Assembly (NCBI RefSeq): GCF_019175385.1
Contig: NC_083339.1
Location: forward strand, 111,089,601 to 111,153,600
Source of the DNA: Lycium barbarum
Lineage: Eukaryota > Streptophyta > Magnoliopsida > Solanales > Solanaceae
DNA length: 64,000 nucleotides
Reading direction: 5' to 3'
Position numbers and translations under genes: made by a program. Of this stretch, positions 45,401 through 57,317 are shown in pieces. Position 1 is the first letter of the stretch. Each line of letters starts with the position of its first letter. The notes beneath the pieces were generated by a model. It had not been told where the DNA came from. It saw only the letters and a list, made by a program, of their open reading frames with translations, and did no database searches.

Positions 45401-47758
45401 ATATATATGCTTGGAAATATGATTAAGTTATCTAGACCATATTGTTTTCCAAATCACAACTTGTCTAATCTCCATCTAGGGCCAGGTAGCATTAAATCTA
45501 GCTTGGATTGTCTGTAATCATTTGTCTAAAAATAAAAACTGAGAAGGTTTTATTTTTGCTAAAATCTGTGTTTTGTTGGAATCCCCCCTAATCTGCAAAG
45601 CGAGTTTCACTGTCGTAGGAAAAGTCTACTGTAATATGATGATCTATGTTTCAAACCAATATCGCAGGCTAATGATCATGTACTGCTTCTGTTATGGGTG
45701 AATTTTGTTGAAAAGAATTTTAAACTAATCGAAAACTAGACTTTAGTCCAAGGTCCATTTCAATCTTCACTTTTATTTGGGTACTGTCTAAAAATAAGTA
45801 TTTAGGCTTAACTAAGATGGTTGGTTCCTCTGCTTGAATCTCATGCCTGGTTTACACTATTTTAAAAGGAACAAAAGAGAAAGAGAAAGCTCAGGTTCTC
45901 AATCTCATTTGGGAATTATTATCTGCCCAGATTTTAAAGAAAAGGGGAAAGTTGGTTCTGTTTTTTTTTTTTTTTTTTATACATGCCTAAGTATAATAAA
46001 TATCGCACTGTTGATTCTGCCTATGCCTAAAGGCTGCCTGCTTGTATAGTGCAATGTATATGTACGTATATTGCCGGTATATTTTCGTTTAAGCACGTTA
46101 ATAGGGAGATTAAATGGGTCATTATGGATCAAGCTTGAACCCTCCCCGGTGTTAGCCATGCCTGAGATTCATGAAATCCCTTGAAACTTGTGCAACATCG
46201 GGAAGACGGGAGCAAAAGCTTTCCAATATTAACCCTCTAAGTATCCTTATGAATGTGAATACACGAAGTATACTTAAATATACATAGTATATACATAATC
46301 CACTGGGCTATTTTGAATTTACATTATGTATACTTAGCTTTACTTACCGATTATATGCTAATCCTTTTTTTTTATGCATGGTCATCACGTACGAGTCCGA
46401 GGGACTCGTCTTCTTTCGCATTCGATGTTGGGCCAGGGCCCAACGAAATATTACTTCCCTCTCTGTCCAGCCCTGTCCGCAGCATATATACAAAAAGAAA
46501 GAAATGAAATTTTTGGCCAAAGCTCAATAGCATGAACAGTTCGCAGCAGTTGGGCCCTAAAAGTGGGCCAGATCCATTCAATTTTTTCCCTCTACCTTAT
46601 TTTTATTGTTGTGTATTTTGATTTGCCTTGTATGACTAACACCTTATCTTATTTTGTTTTCTTAACTTGGATGAATTCTAGTAAAATTAGTGGGTTAGCT
46701 TTAGTATAATGGGTAGTTAATTTAAGAGAGAAACTCTCAATTAGTCCCATAGATTTCATTCCCTTTCTTATGTTAAAATTATTTATGGCATCTATAATAT
46801 TTTTTTATATATATATTAGAATAATTGATTTCAAAATAGTATGACTACATATTTTGAGCTAAAGTAATCATCATTTATTCTCACTAACTTAAAGAATTCA
46901 AACGTAATGGATAGGCCAATATGAACTTAAGTATATGTTTGTAAACAATTTTTTTTTAAAGATTTATCCAAATCGTGCATATTTTTAGCTAAGCATAGTT
47001 AATAAGAAATAATAAAAAGGATAAAGAAAATTCACATTAGCTATTTTTGTATTTTGTTTATACTCCTAAAAAAATGCAAAAATCAATTAATATCTCGCCA
47101 TTTGAGTTTTTTCAAACATTCATTAAAACGCTGCACAAACCCGCATTTTCTTCTACTTATATGCAAACTATTATATTTTGTAAATCTTATTTTAAATAAC
47201 ATTATTATTTAAAGCCTTAGCAACACTTATAAGTCTTATTTTACATAGTGTTATTATTTAAAGTCTTAGCAATATTTATAAGTTTATTTTAAATAGCATT
47301 TGAAGTCTCCCTTTTATGCAAATTATTCTACATATCTTATTTTGAATAGCATTTTTATTTAAAGCCTTAGCCATATTTATAAACCTTATTTTAAATAACA
47401 TTATTATATTTTCCTTCAAAACTTTGGCAACATTTACAAGTTATTTTTTTTAAAATCTAAATGCTACATTTTCATTTTTAACATTAATTAATTAACCTAA
47501 GTTTGACAGGATAACCGTAGTTAACGGATTCTAAAGGATGCCTAACCCCTTTCCTTTAGGATAATCTAGAACTCTTACCTAGAATCACGCTGATTAAGCA
47601 GACCATTAGCAGAGGCTTAGTTTGACTTGGCCTTAGTCAATATTTAGGTGTCCTAATTCACCCATAAACTAATTAGGTGGCGACTCCTTAAAATAAACAA
47701 ATAGGAATCACCAATATGTTGTACTCCTACTTTTACCCGTTTTAAATGGGGTATAACA
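39423..47758 (+). repeat. 3' LTR, split by a solo LTR
   Basis: Starts TGTTGACACCTAATTTTGTCC and ends TGGGGTATAACA. Without the insertion at 39671-43178 it is about 4.8 kb. It carries the part lost from the 5' LTR (46510-47758), including AT-rich AAAGCCTTAGCAA repeats (47200-47420) and the terminal region CCTAATTAGGTGGCGACTCC-like. Two C runs are longer than in the 5' LTR (43742-43758 and 44461-44487). Confidence 0.85.
39671..43178 (-). mobile_element. Solo LTR of a related family inserted in the 3' LTR
   Basis: On the minus strand it begins TGTTGACACCCAATTTTATCC (43178) and ends GGGTATAACA (39671). It is flanked by CTACT on both sides (39666-39670 and 43179-43183). It is in opposite orientation to its host LTR and shares the LTR 3' region (GGTGGCGACTC, GGATGCCTAATACC). 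A minus-strand TATA box ACCTATAAATATC is at about 42361-42373. It has no coding. The target lies in a CTA repeat, so the duplication alone is weak evidence; the ends and the interrupted host LTR are decisive. Confidence 0.88.
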
Positions 47759-47763
47759 CATAA

Positions 47764-48583
47764 TCCAGTTGTCATCGACCCAATGACATGTAATAGCAAA
47801 AAAATCTAACTTGTTAAGACTAAGACCCAAATCAGCGGTAAGAGAAACATTACAATTTAAAGAATTAAATACATGGCGCAAATAAAATCTATATTTTTTA
47901 TACAAATCTATAACATCCGCTCTACAAGTACTTCTAGGAATACCCTCAAATAACGGATTATAACAACGTTGAATGTAAGTAACAAACCCCAAGCCCGAAG
48001 GAAAGGAAAATGGTAAACAATCATAAGCTACCATTTTAGCTATTTCTACACGCTCTTTTTTCTTGTCATACTTAAAAATTTTATCGGTTCGTGGGTCTAT
48101 CGTCATTTGAATACCCCCCACATTTGAACCCGTTTGCTCTCCCCAAACATCCATATGTTTCTTTCTCATATGCCCATTTAGTGTACCCGTTCCACCATCC
48201 TTACTAGTTTCTTGCTTAAAAGTAAATATTTGTCCACATAGGGTACATTTAGCGGTTCCGGTTTCCCTATCCTTAGTCATAAATTTTCAAATTTTAGCGG
48301 TTGCCTTACGAGTTCTAGGCGGTTTGCCTTGTGTATGTGATTGTGCAAGACATGTATCTCCTATGGAAATTTCGGGGGGTTGTGTTTCATCATCATCATT
48401 ATCATCATCAATTTCATTAAAAGTATCGGTAGAATGTTGTTGCATTGCCTCATGACCTAAAAGTGGATTATTTCCACCAATATCAATGCCTAAATTATGT
48501 TTTTCTTCCACAAATGTTTCCTCATTAAGCCCACGCCTAATAATACCACTACTACCGGCACCACGTCTAAATCTCTTCGCCAT
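47764..48583 (-). pseudogene. hAT transposase, N-terminal part with BED zinc finger
   Basis: It starts MAKRFRRGAGSSGIIRR at 48583 with an acidic stretch (DDDNDDDETQ). An in-frame TGA at about 48287, where hAT proteins have the Trp of the BED finger, separates it from KFMTKDRETG. The finger reads CTLCGQIF ... HMRKKH (C2..HxxxxH). The conserved N-terminal hAT region follows (AKMVAYDCLPFSF, LSLNKLDFFAITCHWVDDNW). At 47764 it meets the retrotransposon. Its reading frame continues exactly into the part starting at 29194 when one CATAA copy and the insert are ignored. Confidence 0.9.
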
Positions 48584-49232
48584 TATTAAATAGAATTAAT
48601 TTAAATCACACTCAAATAAATCACAAGAAAATGAATTGCAACAAATTAAATTGCTAGAATTAAAGATAGAGTTGGAACGAAGATACCAAATTGCCGGACT
48701 AATTTCCAACAAAGTGAAGGCGGCTACAATTGCAAATTCACGAAAGCTACTTCGGATTATTGCAAAATCACCAACTCCACCAACAATATTATAATTGCAA
48801 AATTAATAATTGAAACTATAATAAGACTTTATAATATTTATTTGAGAGAAATTTAAAGTGGCTAATTGTTGCAAAGTAACTATAATTGAGAGATTGAGAT
48901 TTGAGAGAAAGAGATTAAGAGAAGAGTGAATTGGTGTGGATTAAAATGGAAATGGAGAGGTTTATATAGGGGTGGGGGATGGGTTAAAGTGTGAAAAAAA
49001 AAGTTGGGGGGTTTGGGGGGGGGGGGGGGGGGGGGGGAAGTTGGGGACCGTTTGGCAACGGCCATTTTTGCAAATGGACCGTTGCCCAACGGTCCAATTT
49101 GGGCCCAAAGCCAAAACGGCTACAAAGTAATTTATTTTTTTAAATTTCAGCGGTTTACCGGTTCCGGTTTCAAAAAAATTGAAACCGGACCGTTTATTTT
49201 AGCCGGTAAAACCGGACCGGTTGACACGTTTA
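48584..49232 (-). other. hAT 5' untranslated and terminal region
   Basis: Contains a poly-G tract (about 49013-49037). The subterminal repeat region has CCGGTTCCGGTTT and CCGGACCG motifs in both orientations (49150-49225), probably transposase-binding sites. Confidence 0.6.
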
Positions 49233-50355
49233 GGCAAAATACATAAATTGACACCTAAAGTATCACCAAAAAGTCACTTTCACACTTAAATTTTACTAAT
49301 GATCTATTATACACCTAATATATGAAATATATTATTTACCCCTGAAAGCTGAAGTGGCATAAAAAAAAAATTTAAATAATAGGAGGGTGAGGTCAAAATT
49401 AAAGTAATTTTTTTAAAAATTTAATAAAAAAATAATTTTCAACCCCTCCCCCTTATTCTTCTTTATTCAACGACCACCCCCCACCCCTGCTCCTTCTCCT
49501 CCACCTTTCCGCCACCCCTCTGCCGGAGCTCCGACGAGCTCATCTCCAGCAGCGAGCTTTTTCTTCGTCAACCCAATACTGAAATGAAAAGAAAAATAGA
49601 TTTTAATTAAAAAAAAAATCACTCCTTCTTCTCCATTTTCTTCTTCATCTTCATTACCACCACTCCCAACCCCTCCCCTTCCTCCATCTCCACGCCACCC
49701 CACCCCACCCCGACGCCCCAAACCCTTATACTTCATCATTTCAAAGTCACAAACAAAAATTCAAAAATCTGAAATTAAAAAAAAATGATTCTCTTTAATT
49801 CCACCATTTTGATCTATCAATTAATGGATCAAACTCATTAGACATTAGCTATGCAAGAAAACCCATTACTTTATTTTTTTCATTTTAGGTTGGTGGTAGA
49901 AAATGGTGGGGCCCCGGGTAGGGAACGTCGGGGTCGGGTGGGGTGGCGTGGAGGAGAAGAGGGGGTAAGGTGGCGGTACTGAAATGAAGAAGAGAAGATG
50001 AAGAAGAAGAAGAAGAAGAAGAAGAAGAGGAGGAGGTGGGGGAGAAGAAGGGAGGGAGGAGGAGGGGGGTGGCGGCCTAGGGGGCTGTACTAAAATGAAG
50101 AAGGAGGGGTGGGGGGGGGGGGGTAAAAAATCAGTTTTTTATTAAATTAAAATTTAGAAAATTTTCAAGGTGGCGTTGATGTGACTAGAGAGTGTGTTAC
50201 ACTTTTCATTGTGCAACTGGTCATCAGTTTGCGGAAGGTAAATAATATCATTTTTTCATATATTGGTGTGCAATAGGTCACTAGTAAAGTTTAAGTGTGA
50301 AAGTGGATTTTTGGTGATACTTTAAGTGCCAATTTATGTATTTTGCCTTTAAAAT

Positions 50356-50958
50356 ACTATACTAACGTCTCTGTAGTGATTTGCTTCTCCAAACAATGAA
50401 GGCCATCAAGAATTCAATACACATCTCATTATTTGAACAGCAGAATCAAATCTTCAACCAGAAAGGGTACTATTGTTCCTTAAACAATCTGTGAGTCAAC
50501 GTCAAATGCATTTCTTTCGACATCTTTTCTAATTAGAAACAGAAATCTCGGACAAGTCGACTATTCTTCCAAAAGTAGGGCTTTTATAAATTACCGTATA
50601 TACAAATTGACATCATTTAATTTAAAATTATAAGTAGGTAATTTAGATTAGTTATTTAGAAGGAAATTCAGGTGATTCAATTTAGGAATTTCCACTTTTA
50701 TAATAATATTGATATTGATATAGATATAAATATAGATGTGATGTCGGTATATGGGGCAGAGGTTTGAGAGACAGACTTGTTGGTGCAAGAAACTAGGATG
50801 GTCTTATCAGAAGCGGGCAAGGAACTTTATTTAAAAATCAATTATGCCTTTAGCAACATAGGTATACATTTTCTTCCTTATCACAAATGTAAGTAAGGAA
50901 GGTAACCTCTGTAACCATTAACAATTAAATCTTCTGCATTTAAGAATAAAAATTCAAA
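50356..50958. other. Intergenic DNA, no gene recognised
   Basis: Ordinary AT-rich DNA. A GATATTGATATAGATATAAATATAGAT microsatellite-like patch lies near 50710-50740. No coding or transposon ends. Confidence 0.4.
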
Positions 50959-52052
50959 TCTATATATAATATAAAGCTAGGCATAGACAAGGTGATGTGG
51001 CACATCTCTATGACCATCATTCCTATTTATCTTTTTTCTCCTTTTTTGGATTTTTCTCTCATTTTTTTTATTTACATGCTATGTTAAAAAAATCCAAAAG
51101 TCACTCTTTTAACTCTCTTTATAATTTCTTAATTATGACAAATGTTACACCTTGCACATTGTATTATTTATAACATTTTGTCATTTTTTTTTCCTTAAAC
51201 TCATCCTATTACTTTGTCTTATATTAAAAATAAATATGCAGCCTTAAAGTCTCTACTAAATTCTCTAGATGTTATGGTTCTTCTCCTCTCCCTTAAATTA
51301 ATTTTATTGAATGTGTAGTATTAATCATGTAGTAATGGCTGGAACTAAAAAGACAATAACCTAAGCCTTATATAATCCAAACGGTATTGCTTCAACTGTG
51401 CATTGTGAATTCTAGAGCATATGTATCTTCTTGGCACTTAAAGGGATATACGATCTCAAAGTTCAATTCAAGTCCACCGAGGTTTATATTTTCTATGTTC
51501 TTGCTGCTACGAATTTCTCTTTCATTTTTATTTTTATTTGTAATATGTGATGCATACTTTGTCTGTCATATAAATGTGTGTGTGTTTTCTATTTTTCTTT
51601 TATGAGAGTGTGCTAATTTAGATCAGGTGTTTGATTTTCTTGAAAGCTTAAAGTAGGGATATTTTGGCCTAATGTTGAATGCAGTATTTCTTTTGGGAGT
51701 AATACTTGGATATAGAATTGTCTGATTTGAGAATGTTATTGCAGGGACTGTTTCAGAGAGTGTAATACCCACAAAGATCAAAAGCATTGGTATATATCTA
51801 TTACATATATTATATTAATTTATTCTCATAAAATTATGTGTATTTGTATTCTTGAATATGTATGATTGTGTTAAGTTTGTGAGACTTTCAGTACATTTTA
51901 ACAGAAAAGTTATATGCATGTATCTTCAAGATGCACATGTAGTTGAATATTTTCATTACAATACAAGTGGAGAGGTATATGTGATTGGGTTCCTCTTGAT
52001 GATATCATTCTTTTGGAGGAATATTTTTGTTATCTTCATGGATTTATCAATA

Positions 52053-52083
<31 letters not shown>

Positions 52084-53004
52084 TTTGGAGGAATATATAT
52101 AAGAAAATAGGCTCGATTATTATTAATTTTTTTTAAAATGTCTAAATAGAGCGAACTACATATTAAGACTATCACTTATTTCTTTTCTTTTTTTTTTGTT
52201 TTTTAGGGATGATGGATTATGCGGTTTGCTATGAAATAGTGCAAGTCTTCTGAACGATAACCTAATTTTTTATATTTTTTCCCGTAACTATTTATTATTG
52301 GTTATATTTTGAATTCTTGAAATTAAGATTACAGTATAAGCACAAAAATATTATTTAAATACATATAAAATTAATTATGTGTTGACCGTTTATTTATAAA
52401 ATATTTAAAAGTGATTTTCTCAATTTTTATTTAGTTTTTTAAAAATTATAATTCTCTCATTTTCATCTTACCTTATTTTGCAAATCTAATTCTATGAATA
52501 CAAAAGAAGAAGAACAAAAGGATGATACAAAGATTTTAAATGATATAAACTAAACCATGTGCTGAACATTTTTTACACTGTTATTCATGAAACTAATATT
52601 ATATCATAAGATTACAAAATTATTACAATAATACATACAAAATTATGTATTGTTTTGGATTCTAATTCAGTTCTTATATTAAATATAATATTTATTTTAT
52701 AGTTCACTATTATTAAAATTGAATGTTTAATTATAGTAATATCATTTTCTCGGTAAGATATAAGATTTTATTCAGATTTGGCAAAATGGCACAACATGGT
52801 ATCGGCAACAATAATTAAGCGAGACCGGAGGATATTGAAAAAGAGCAAACATTATTGACAATACAATTATATCGAGCAACAACTGAGTATTACGATTGGG
52901 GAATGTAATGAGATTAAATTGATCAAAAGTAAAGATGGATATTTTTATTACAAAAAAATAACAATAATTATTCATACCGCGCGAAGCGCGAACATATACA
53001 CTAG
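50959..53004 (+). mobile_element. Non-autonomous Helitron
   Basis: The 5' end reads TCTATATATAATATAAAGC, preceded by A. The 3' end has the hairpin CGCGC-GAA-GCGCG (52977-52990), then ten bases, then CTAG followed by T. Both ends fit the Helitron rule of TC...CTRR inserted between A and T, with no target duplication. There is no Rep/helicase coding. It contains a TA microsatellite (52051-52075) and long T runs. Confidence 0.8.
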
Positions 53005-53804
53005 TAAAAGAATCAGAAGAAAACACAATTAATTAAGAAGAAAAAATTATTGAAGAGATAATTTTTAATTTTACATTCCTAGCTATAATGAAAGCAAATT
53101 TTTTAGAAGTTACCTGAAGGAAAAACCTCATCAAAAAATCAATAAACTGAGGGTGTGAATTTATCAGCCTCAGACGTATATAACATCTAATTTGCATGAT
53201 GCAGAAGAGCAATAAAGTGCATTAATTGGTGAAATGATGGTCTTTAAACCCACTCAAAAACGTTGTGGAGGTTAAATCTGATTGTGAATTGAACAGTTGG
53301 AATGAATTTGAATCAGAAATATACATATATTCATTGCAACTTTTCATAAAGTGCATTAATGGTCTTTCAACCCACTCAAAAACGTGTTGGAGGTTAAATC
53401 TGATGGTGAATTGAATAGTTGGAATGAATTTGAATAGCAAATATACATATATTCATTCCAACATTTCAAATTCTCACAATGTTTTAAGCAACAAGAGGAG
53501 TTGACAGAAAAAAAATTAATTTTCTTTTGCAGTTATTTATCATTTATGGAAAGTTACTTTTACTATTTTGTGCAAAATTATTAATAAGAGTAGTATTTAA
53601 GTGAAGGGTAAAATGGTCGTTCAACATTTAATGGATATTTTCGTAACTCAACTTTGCCATCTGAGAGGTTCCCACTTTTAGAATAGTATATGATAATGAT
53701 AAGTGTGACACAACTATATGGGGAAGAAATTTTGTGTGAGAAACTTGATGGTGGAAAAAAAACTTGGATCTAATTATTTTTCTCTGAGAAGAGATTTTGT
53801 ATTA
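53005..53804. other. Intergenic DNA with a local tandem duplication
   Basis: 53212-53345 and 53346-53475 are two direct copies (about 134-bp period) sharing CATAAAGTGCATTAA, CCCACTCAAAAACG, GGAGGTTAAATCTGAT and ATATACATATATTCATT. A minus-strand open frame across them is a by-product of the duplication. Nothing else recognised. Confidence 0.7.
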
Positions 53805-54049
53805 TATAACATCCTGACTTGGACAGAAATTGTTCAGCTTCATTAAACTTGAATGTCTTAAGAGGTAAAGACTATTTTTGCATTGTGGATCGCACTCAAA
53901 TTCGCTTGATTAATACTGTACCATAGGTGTTCAAAGGTGCAAAAATATTTTAATTAAGTGATATGCAAACGGGAATAAATGATGACACTTTTCGTTAATA
54001 TGAGAGAACTCAAAAAGCTCCTAATTAAGTGAGACTGGCACTCGGAAAA
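53805..54049 (+). repeat. Start of duplicated unit 2, interrupted by the LINE
   Basis: Collinear with 15818-16270 (ACATCCTGACTTGGACAGAAATT, AAGAGGTAAAGACTAT, ATGCAAACGGGAATAAATGA, CTAATTAAGTGAGA). It stops at the LINE poly(T) and resumes at about 62322 with CCTGAAATAGAAATGTAGATGG, matching 16315. Confidence 0.8.
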
Positions 54050-54958
54050 TCTTTTTTTTTTTTTAATTAAAGGCCACTAGGTTTTGTGCCACCTAGTGGC
54101 TATTTTATTAATAAAGTAAAGGTTCAACAAAAACAAAAGGTCTTTGAAAGCGTGAAACACAACAGAAAGCAAATAGACTTAAGCTAAGTGAAAAGGGAAA
54201 GTGCAGCCATTGAAGTCAATTTGAGCGGCCCGTTGCTGCTGGTTCCTTGACGTTGTTGGTGATGATTTGGCCTTCGTCCCTCCACAAAATTCCATCTTTG
54301 AAGCTTCTTGAACACAGGTTTGTTGCTTGATCTCCCTACTGATTTCTCTCATTTGTACTTCGGTATTTGTGTCGATTTGGGTTGAAATTGCTCCGAATCT
54401 GATCTAATATGGTGTGTTGTTTGTTGATGTGTCTTCATTGTTTCCAATTTTGTGGTGAGTTCGAACTTTCTGACTTTCTCCGCAACTTCGATTTTTATTT
54501 GAAATTGCTTAGAAATCTGCTCCGATGTTATGTGTTGTTTGTTGATGCGCCTTCATTGCTTCTAATCTTGTGGTGAATTCATGATCTCTGACTTTCTCCG
54601 CAGCTCTGTGGTTTGTGTTTGCGTGTCTGGTATACATTTCTAGACGCCTCTTCGATCTGCTCCTGCTTGTGAACAATTGGGGTTTCTGAGTTGCAATTGT
54701 CATTGTGTGTCGTTGCTCTGTGGTATTGTTGTCTGTATTTTTCTCTGCACATTTCTTCAGCCTTATCATGGTGTATTTTCTATTTTAAATACACCATGAC
54801 TAGAGTACCTGTACCTGCACATGAAACAACTATGTTAGTGAGAAAAGGGATCTCCATTCTCATCTTCCAAGGAATTTGAGAATTTTGGTCCCTAAGTTGT
54901 TTGATTCCCTTTCTTCCTATCTCTGCCCATTAGATCCTTTCATCTCCCCTCCTCTCTA

Positions 54959-55747
54959 TCATCTTCGACAATTCCTCACCCTTAGGTAGGGTATATTACT
55001 CTTGTCACTGTTTATGAGCTTTCTTCCCCATGTGTCCATTTCTTGAAAGCTGTTAGCAGTATAATCACCTCTGTCCAGAGCTAGATTTGTAAGGAAATCT
55101 GCAAGTTTATTCCCCTCTCTGAATATATGATTAACCACCACGGTTCTTTCACACATGATCCTCCAAATTTCCTCCATGACATTGATGATTTGCCAAGGAA
55201 CTTGCCACTTCCTTTCCATGACATTTTTCATGATCATAGAATCAGTTTCTACTATCATTTGCTGAATATTCATCCTCTCCATGTACTTTAGTGCCTGCAT
55301 TATAGCTTCTGCTTCCGCCTGGGTATTTGTGTAGTTGCCATCCCTCATCTCATGAGACTGAGCAAACACCAAATCTCCACTTGTATTTCTGAGACAAAAA
55401 CCCCAAGAACTTCTACCTGGATTTCCTCTAGAAGCCCCATCAGTATTGCATTTTATCCAACCTGTATCTGGTGGCCTCCAACATACTTGGTATATCTTCA
55501 CTTTAGGGGAATAAGACTGCAAAGACTTCAATAACTCTTGCCAGCTATAAGGAGCATACTTAAAATTACTTCTTCTTGTCTTCATAAATAAAATTACAGT
55601 ATGCATGATCTTGTACTTCAGCTTGTTAACAGAAACCTTCCCTCCATGTTGTATAGTGTTTCTCCTTTTCCAAAGCTCCCACACTATGACTACTGGTATA
55701 ATCTGATAAATCATCTTAGTGTGCTGGTTTTCTGCTAACTCCCACTA
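54959..55747 (-). pseudogene. LINE RNase H domain
   Basis: The reading VWELWKRRNTIQHGG leads into GWIKCNTDGASRGNPG, AEAEAIMQALKYMERM, VETDSMIM and FREGNKLADFLTNLAL. These are the four blocks with the Asp, Glu, Asp and final acidic motif of a plant-LINE RNase H. It ends at 54959. It is separated from the upstream part only by an in-frame TAG at 55745-55747, where Trp is expected. It would degrade the RNA of RNA:DNA hybrids during LINE replication. Confidence 0.9.
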
Positions 55748-57038
55748 TGCTGTTATGACTTGTGTAAGCTGCATTCCTGAAATACTGATACCAACAGGTC
55801 CACAAAAGTATTTCCAAGTAATCTGAGCTACATTAGAATTTAGAAACACATGAGCTATGGTTTCCTCCTGTGGAACTAGACAGCAGCTACACTTAGAAGC
55901 AAATTGAAAGCCCCATTTCTTTAAAGTATCATCCAATGGCAACTTTCTTTGCCATAGTCTCCATGTGAAAAAACTAATTTTTATAGGAAGACCCTTCGCC
56001 CACAAGTATTCATAGACTTTGCTAGTTTCTTTCCTTTGTCTCATCACCTGGAAAGCAGAACTAACTGAGAAAGTACCTTTAGAATCTAGCTTCCAATATG
56101 GTCTGTCCAAGGTATCCCCTCCTGTAGGTGGTTTTACCTTTTGAATGATATGATTAGCCATCTCCACAGGTAACAACTCCCTTATCTGCCCCTCCTTCCA
56201 TCTTCCATCCTCATGTACTTCTTTGACCTGCACTACTGTATAGTCACATTGAAAATTTGGTGGGACCATCTGATATAAAGCTCCTATACTAGTCCAGTTG
56301 TCTAACCAAAATTGACAATTCCCTTGCTTTAGTTGCCACCAAATTTCATGGTCTATAACATCTCTACACTGTAGCATCTTCTTCCAAACATAAGTTCCCC
56401 CTTTCCACTGTGCTAAAATAGCATTATGCTTTTTCAAGTACTTGTTGCTCATGTAAGTCCTCCATAGAGACTGTTTCGTTATGAAGTTCCACCATAATTT
56501 AGCAAATAGGGCCTTGGACATATCTTGCAAGCATCCGAAGCCCATTCCACCTTCCTCCTTGGGATGACAAAGGGTATTCCAAGATGTCCAGTGTTTGCTA
56601 GAGTTTCCAACACTATTACTCCAGAATGTTTTTGCAAATAATCTCTGAATCTGAGCTAGAACTCCCGAAGGTGGGTCACAAACTGAAAGTAAATGAATTG
56701 GCATACTCTGTAAAACATGGTTAATAAGTGTAGTTCTTCCACCCATTGAAAGTAATTTGCCAGTCCATAAACTTAGCTTGTTTTGTATCTTATTAGTGAT
56801 CTCCTTGAAATGTGCTATTCTTCTTCTTTCATAGTAGATTGGCACCCCTAAATATGTAAAAGGAAAGTCCTTCCTAGGGATGTTTGTCTCTTCCACCACA
56901 CTATTAGCCACTGTCTGAGATACTGATTGGTGCAAGTATACAACACTCTTCTCCTTATTAATCTTCTGTCCACTAACCTTCTCATATTTTGCCAAAGTCT
57001 CCATCACAAGCTTCCATCACAAGCTTCAAAGTTTGTGG
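55748..57038 (-). pseudogene. LINE reverse transcriptase C-terminus and zf-RVT region
   Basis: Motifs in order are YEKVSGQKINKEKS, YLGVPIYYERRR, LSLWTGKLLSMGGRTTLINHVLQSMP, HWTSWNTLCHPKEEGGMGF and the zinc-binding-like FTWRLWQRKLPLDD...CSCC...ETIAHVFLNS. This is the standard region after the RT palm in plant L1-type ORF2. At its upstream end a 13-bp tandem duplication (CCATCACAAGCTT at 57001-57013 and 57014-57026) shifts the frame, and a TAA stop precedes it at about 57039. Confidence 0.9.
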
Positions 57039-57317
57039 TTAAGCAGAAGTAAAAATGATAGTATCATCTGCATATGCCAAATGATTAATATAGGGGCTCC
57101 ACTTTGGCATAGCATATCCAACATAGCCTTCCTTGTAGTGTAAGTGATTTAAGGCTCTGGTCATACATTCTGAAGCAATGATAAATAAAGTAGGTGATAG
57201 AGGATCACCTTGTTTTACTCCTCTAGATGATTTAAAGAAACCCTGTGCTTGCCCATTTATCAGAATAGAATACCAGTTGTTTGAGATGATTCTGTAAACC
57301 ATATCTATAAGCATCTC
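57039..57317 (-). pseudogene. LINE reverse transcriptase, palm with YADD
   Basis: Reads MLIDMVYRIISNNWYS, SSRGVKQGDPLSPTLF, then HLAYADDTIIF, the RT catalytic motif. At 57317 it meets the solo LTR. The frame joins exactly to the part ending at 60648 once the insertion and one ATCTC copy are ignored. Confidence 0.93.

Larger units (their letters stand above)
29200..47758 (+). mobile_element. Gag-only LTR retrotransposon of Tat/Ogre type (TR-GAG-like)
   Basis: Flanked by a perfect 5-bp duplication CATAA (29195-29199 and 47759-47763) that splits the hAT transposase. Order: 5' LTR (truncated), leader, gag with protease-adjacent tail, short repeats, a 1.3-kb satellite array, polypurine tract, 3' LTR. 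No protease, reverse transcriptase, RNase H or integrase is present between 36375 and 39422, so it is non-autonomous. By eye the two LTRs differ at only a few per cent of positions, suggesting a fairly recent insertion. Its 3' LTR was later hit by a solo LTR of the same family. Confidence 0.85.
26982..49232 (-). mobile_element. hAT DNA transposon (autonomous type), split by an LTR retrotransposon
   Basis: The inverted ends TAAGGGTGTCAACTGGTTT (left) and TAAACGTGTCAACCGGTCC (right, minus strand) are followed by GGTTTGAACCGG-type subterminal repeats. It is flanked by GGCAAAAA (26974-26981) and GGCAAAAT (49233-49240), an 8-bp duplication with one change. It encodes a BED-finger hAT transposase on the minus strand. 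Without the retrotransposon it would be about 3.7 kb, normal for a complete hAT. It inserted almost exactly at the end of the Mutator-like element. Confidence 0.88.
26973..50347. mobile_element. Outermost element of the nest: Mutator-like TIR element
   Basis: Removing the hAT insertion leaves an element of about 1.1 kb. Its left end GGGCAAAA|TACATAAATTG (26973-26981 joined to 49233 onward) is the inverse of its right end CAATTTATGTATTTTGCC (50330-50347). The inverted repeats extend over about 110 bp (CTAAAGTATCACCAAAAA, CACTTTCACACTTAAA). The flanks carry an 8-bp duplication TTTAAAAT (26965-26972 and 50348-50355). Long TIRs and an 8-9 bp duplication point to a Mutator-like MITE. The interior (49440-50150) is purine- or pyrimidine-rich with GAAGAAGAA runs and no transposase. 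Confidence 0.8.

Noticed and set aside
49467..49739. Gly/Arg-rich open frame
   Set aside because: Produced by the purine/pyrimidine-rich interior of the Mutator-like element.
53222..53440. 72-codon minus-strand frame with an internal repeat
   Set aside because: It reflects the 134-bp tandem duplication, not a gene.
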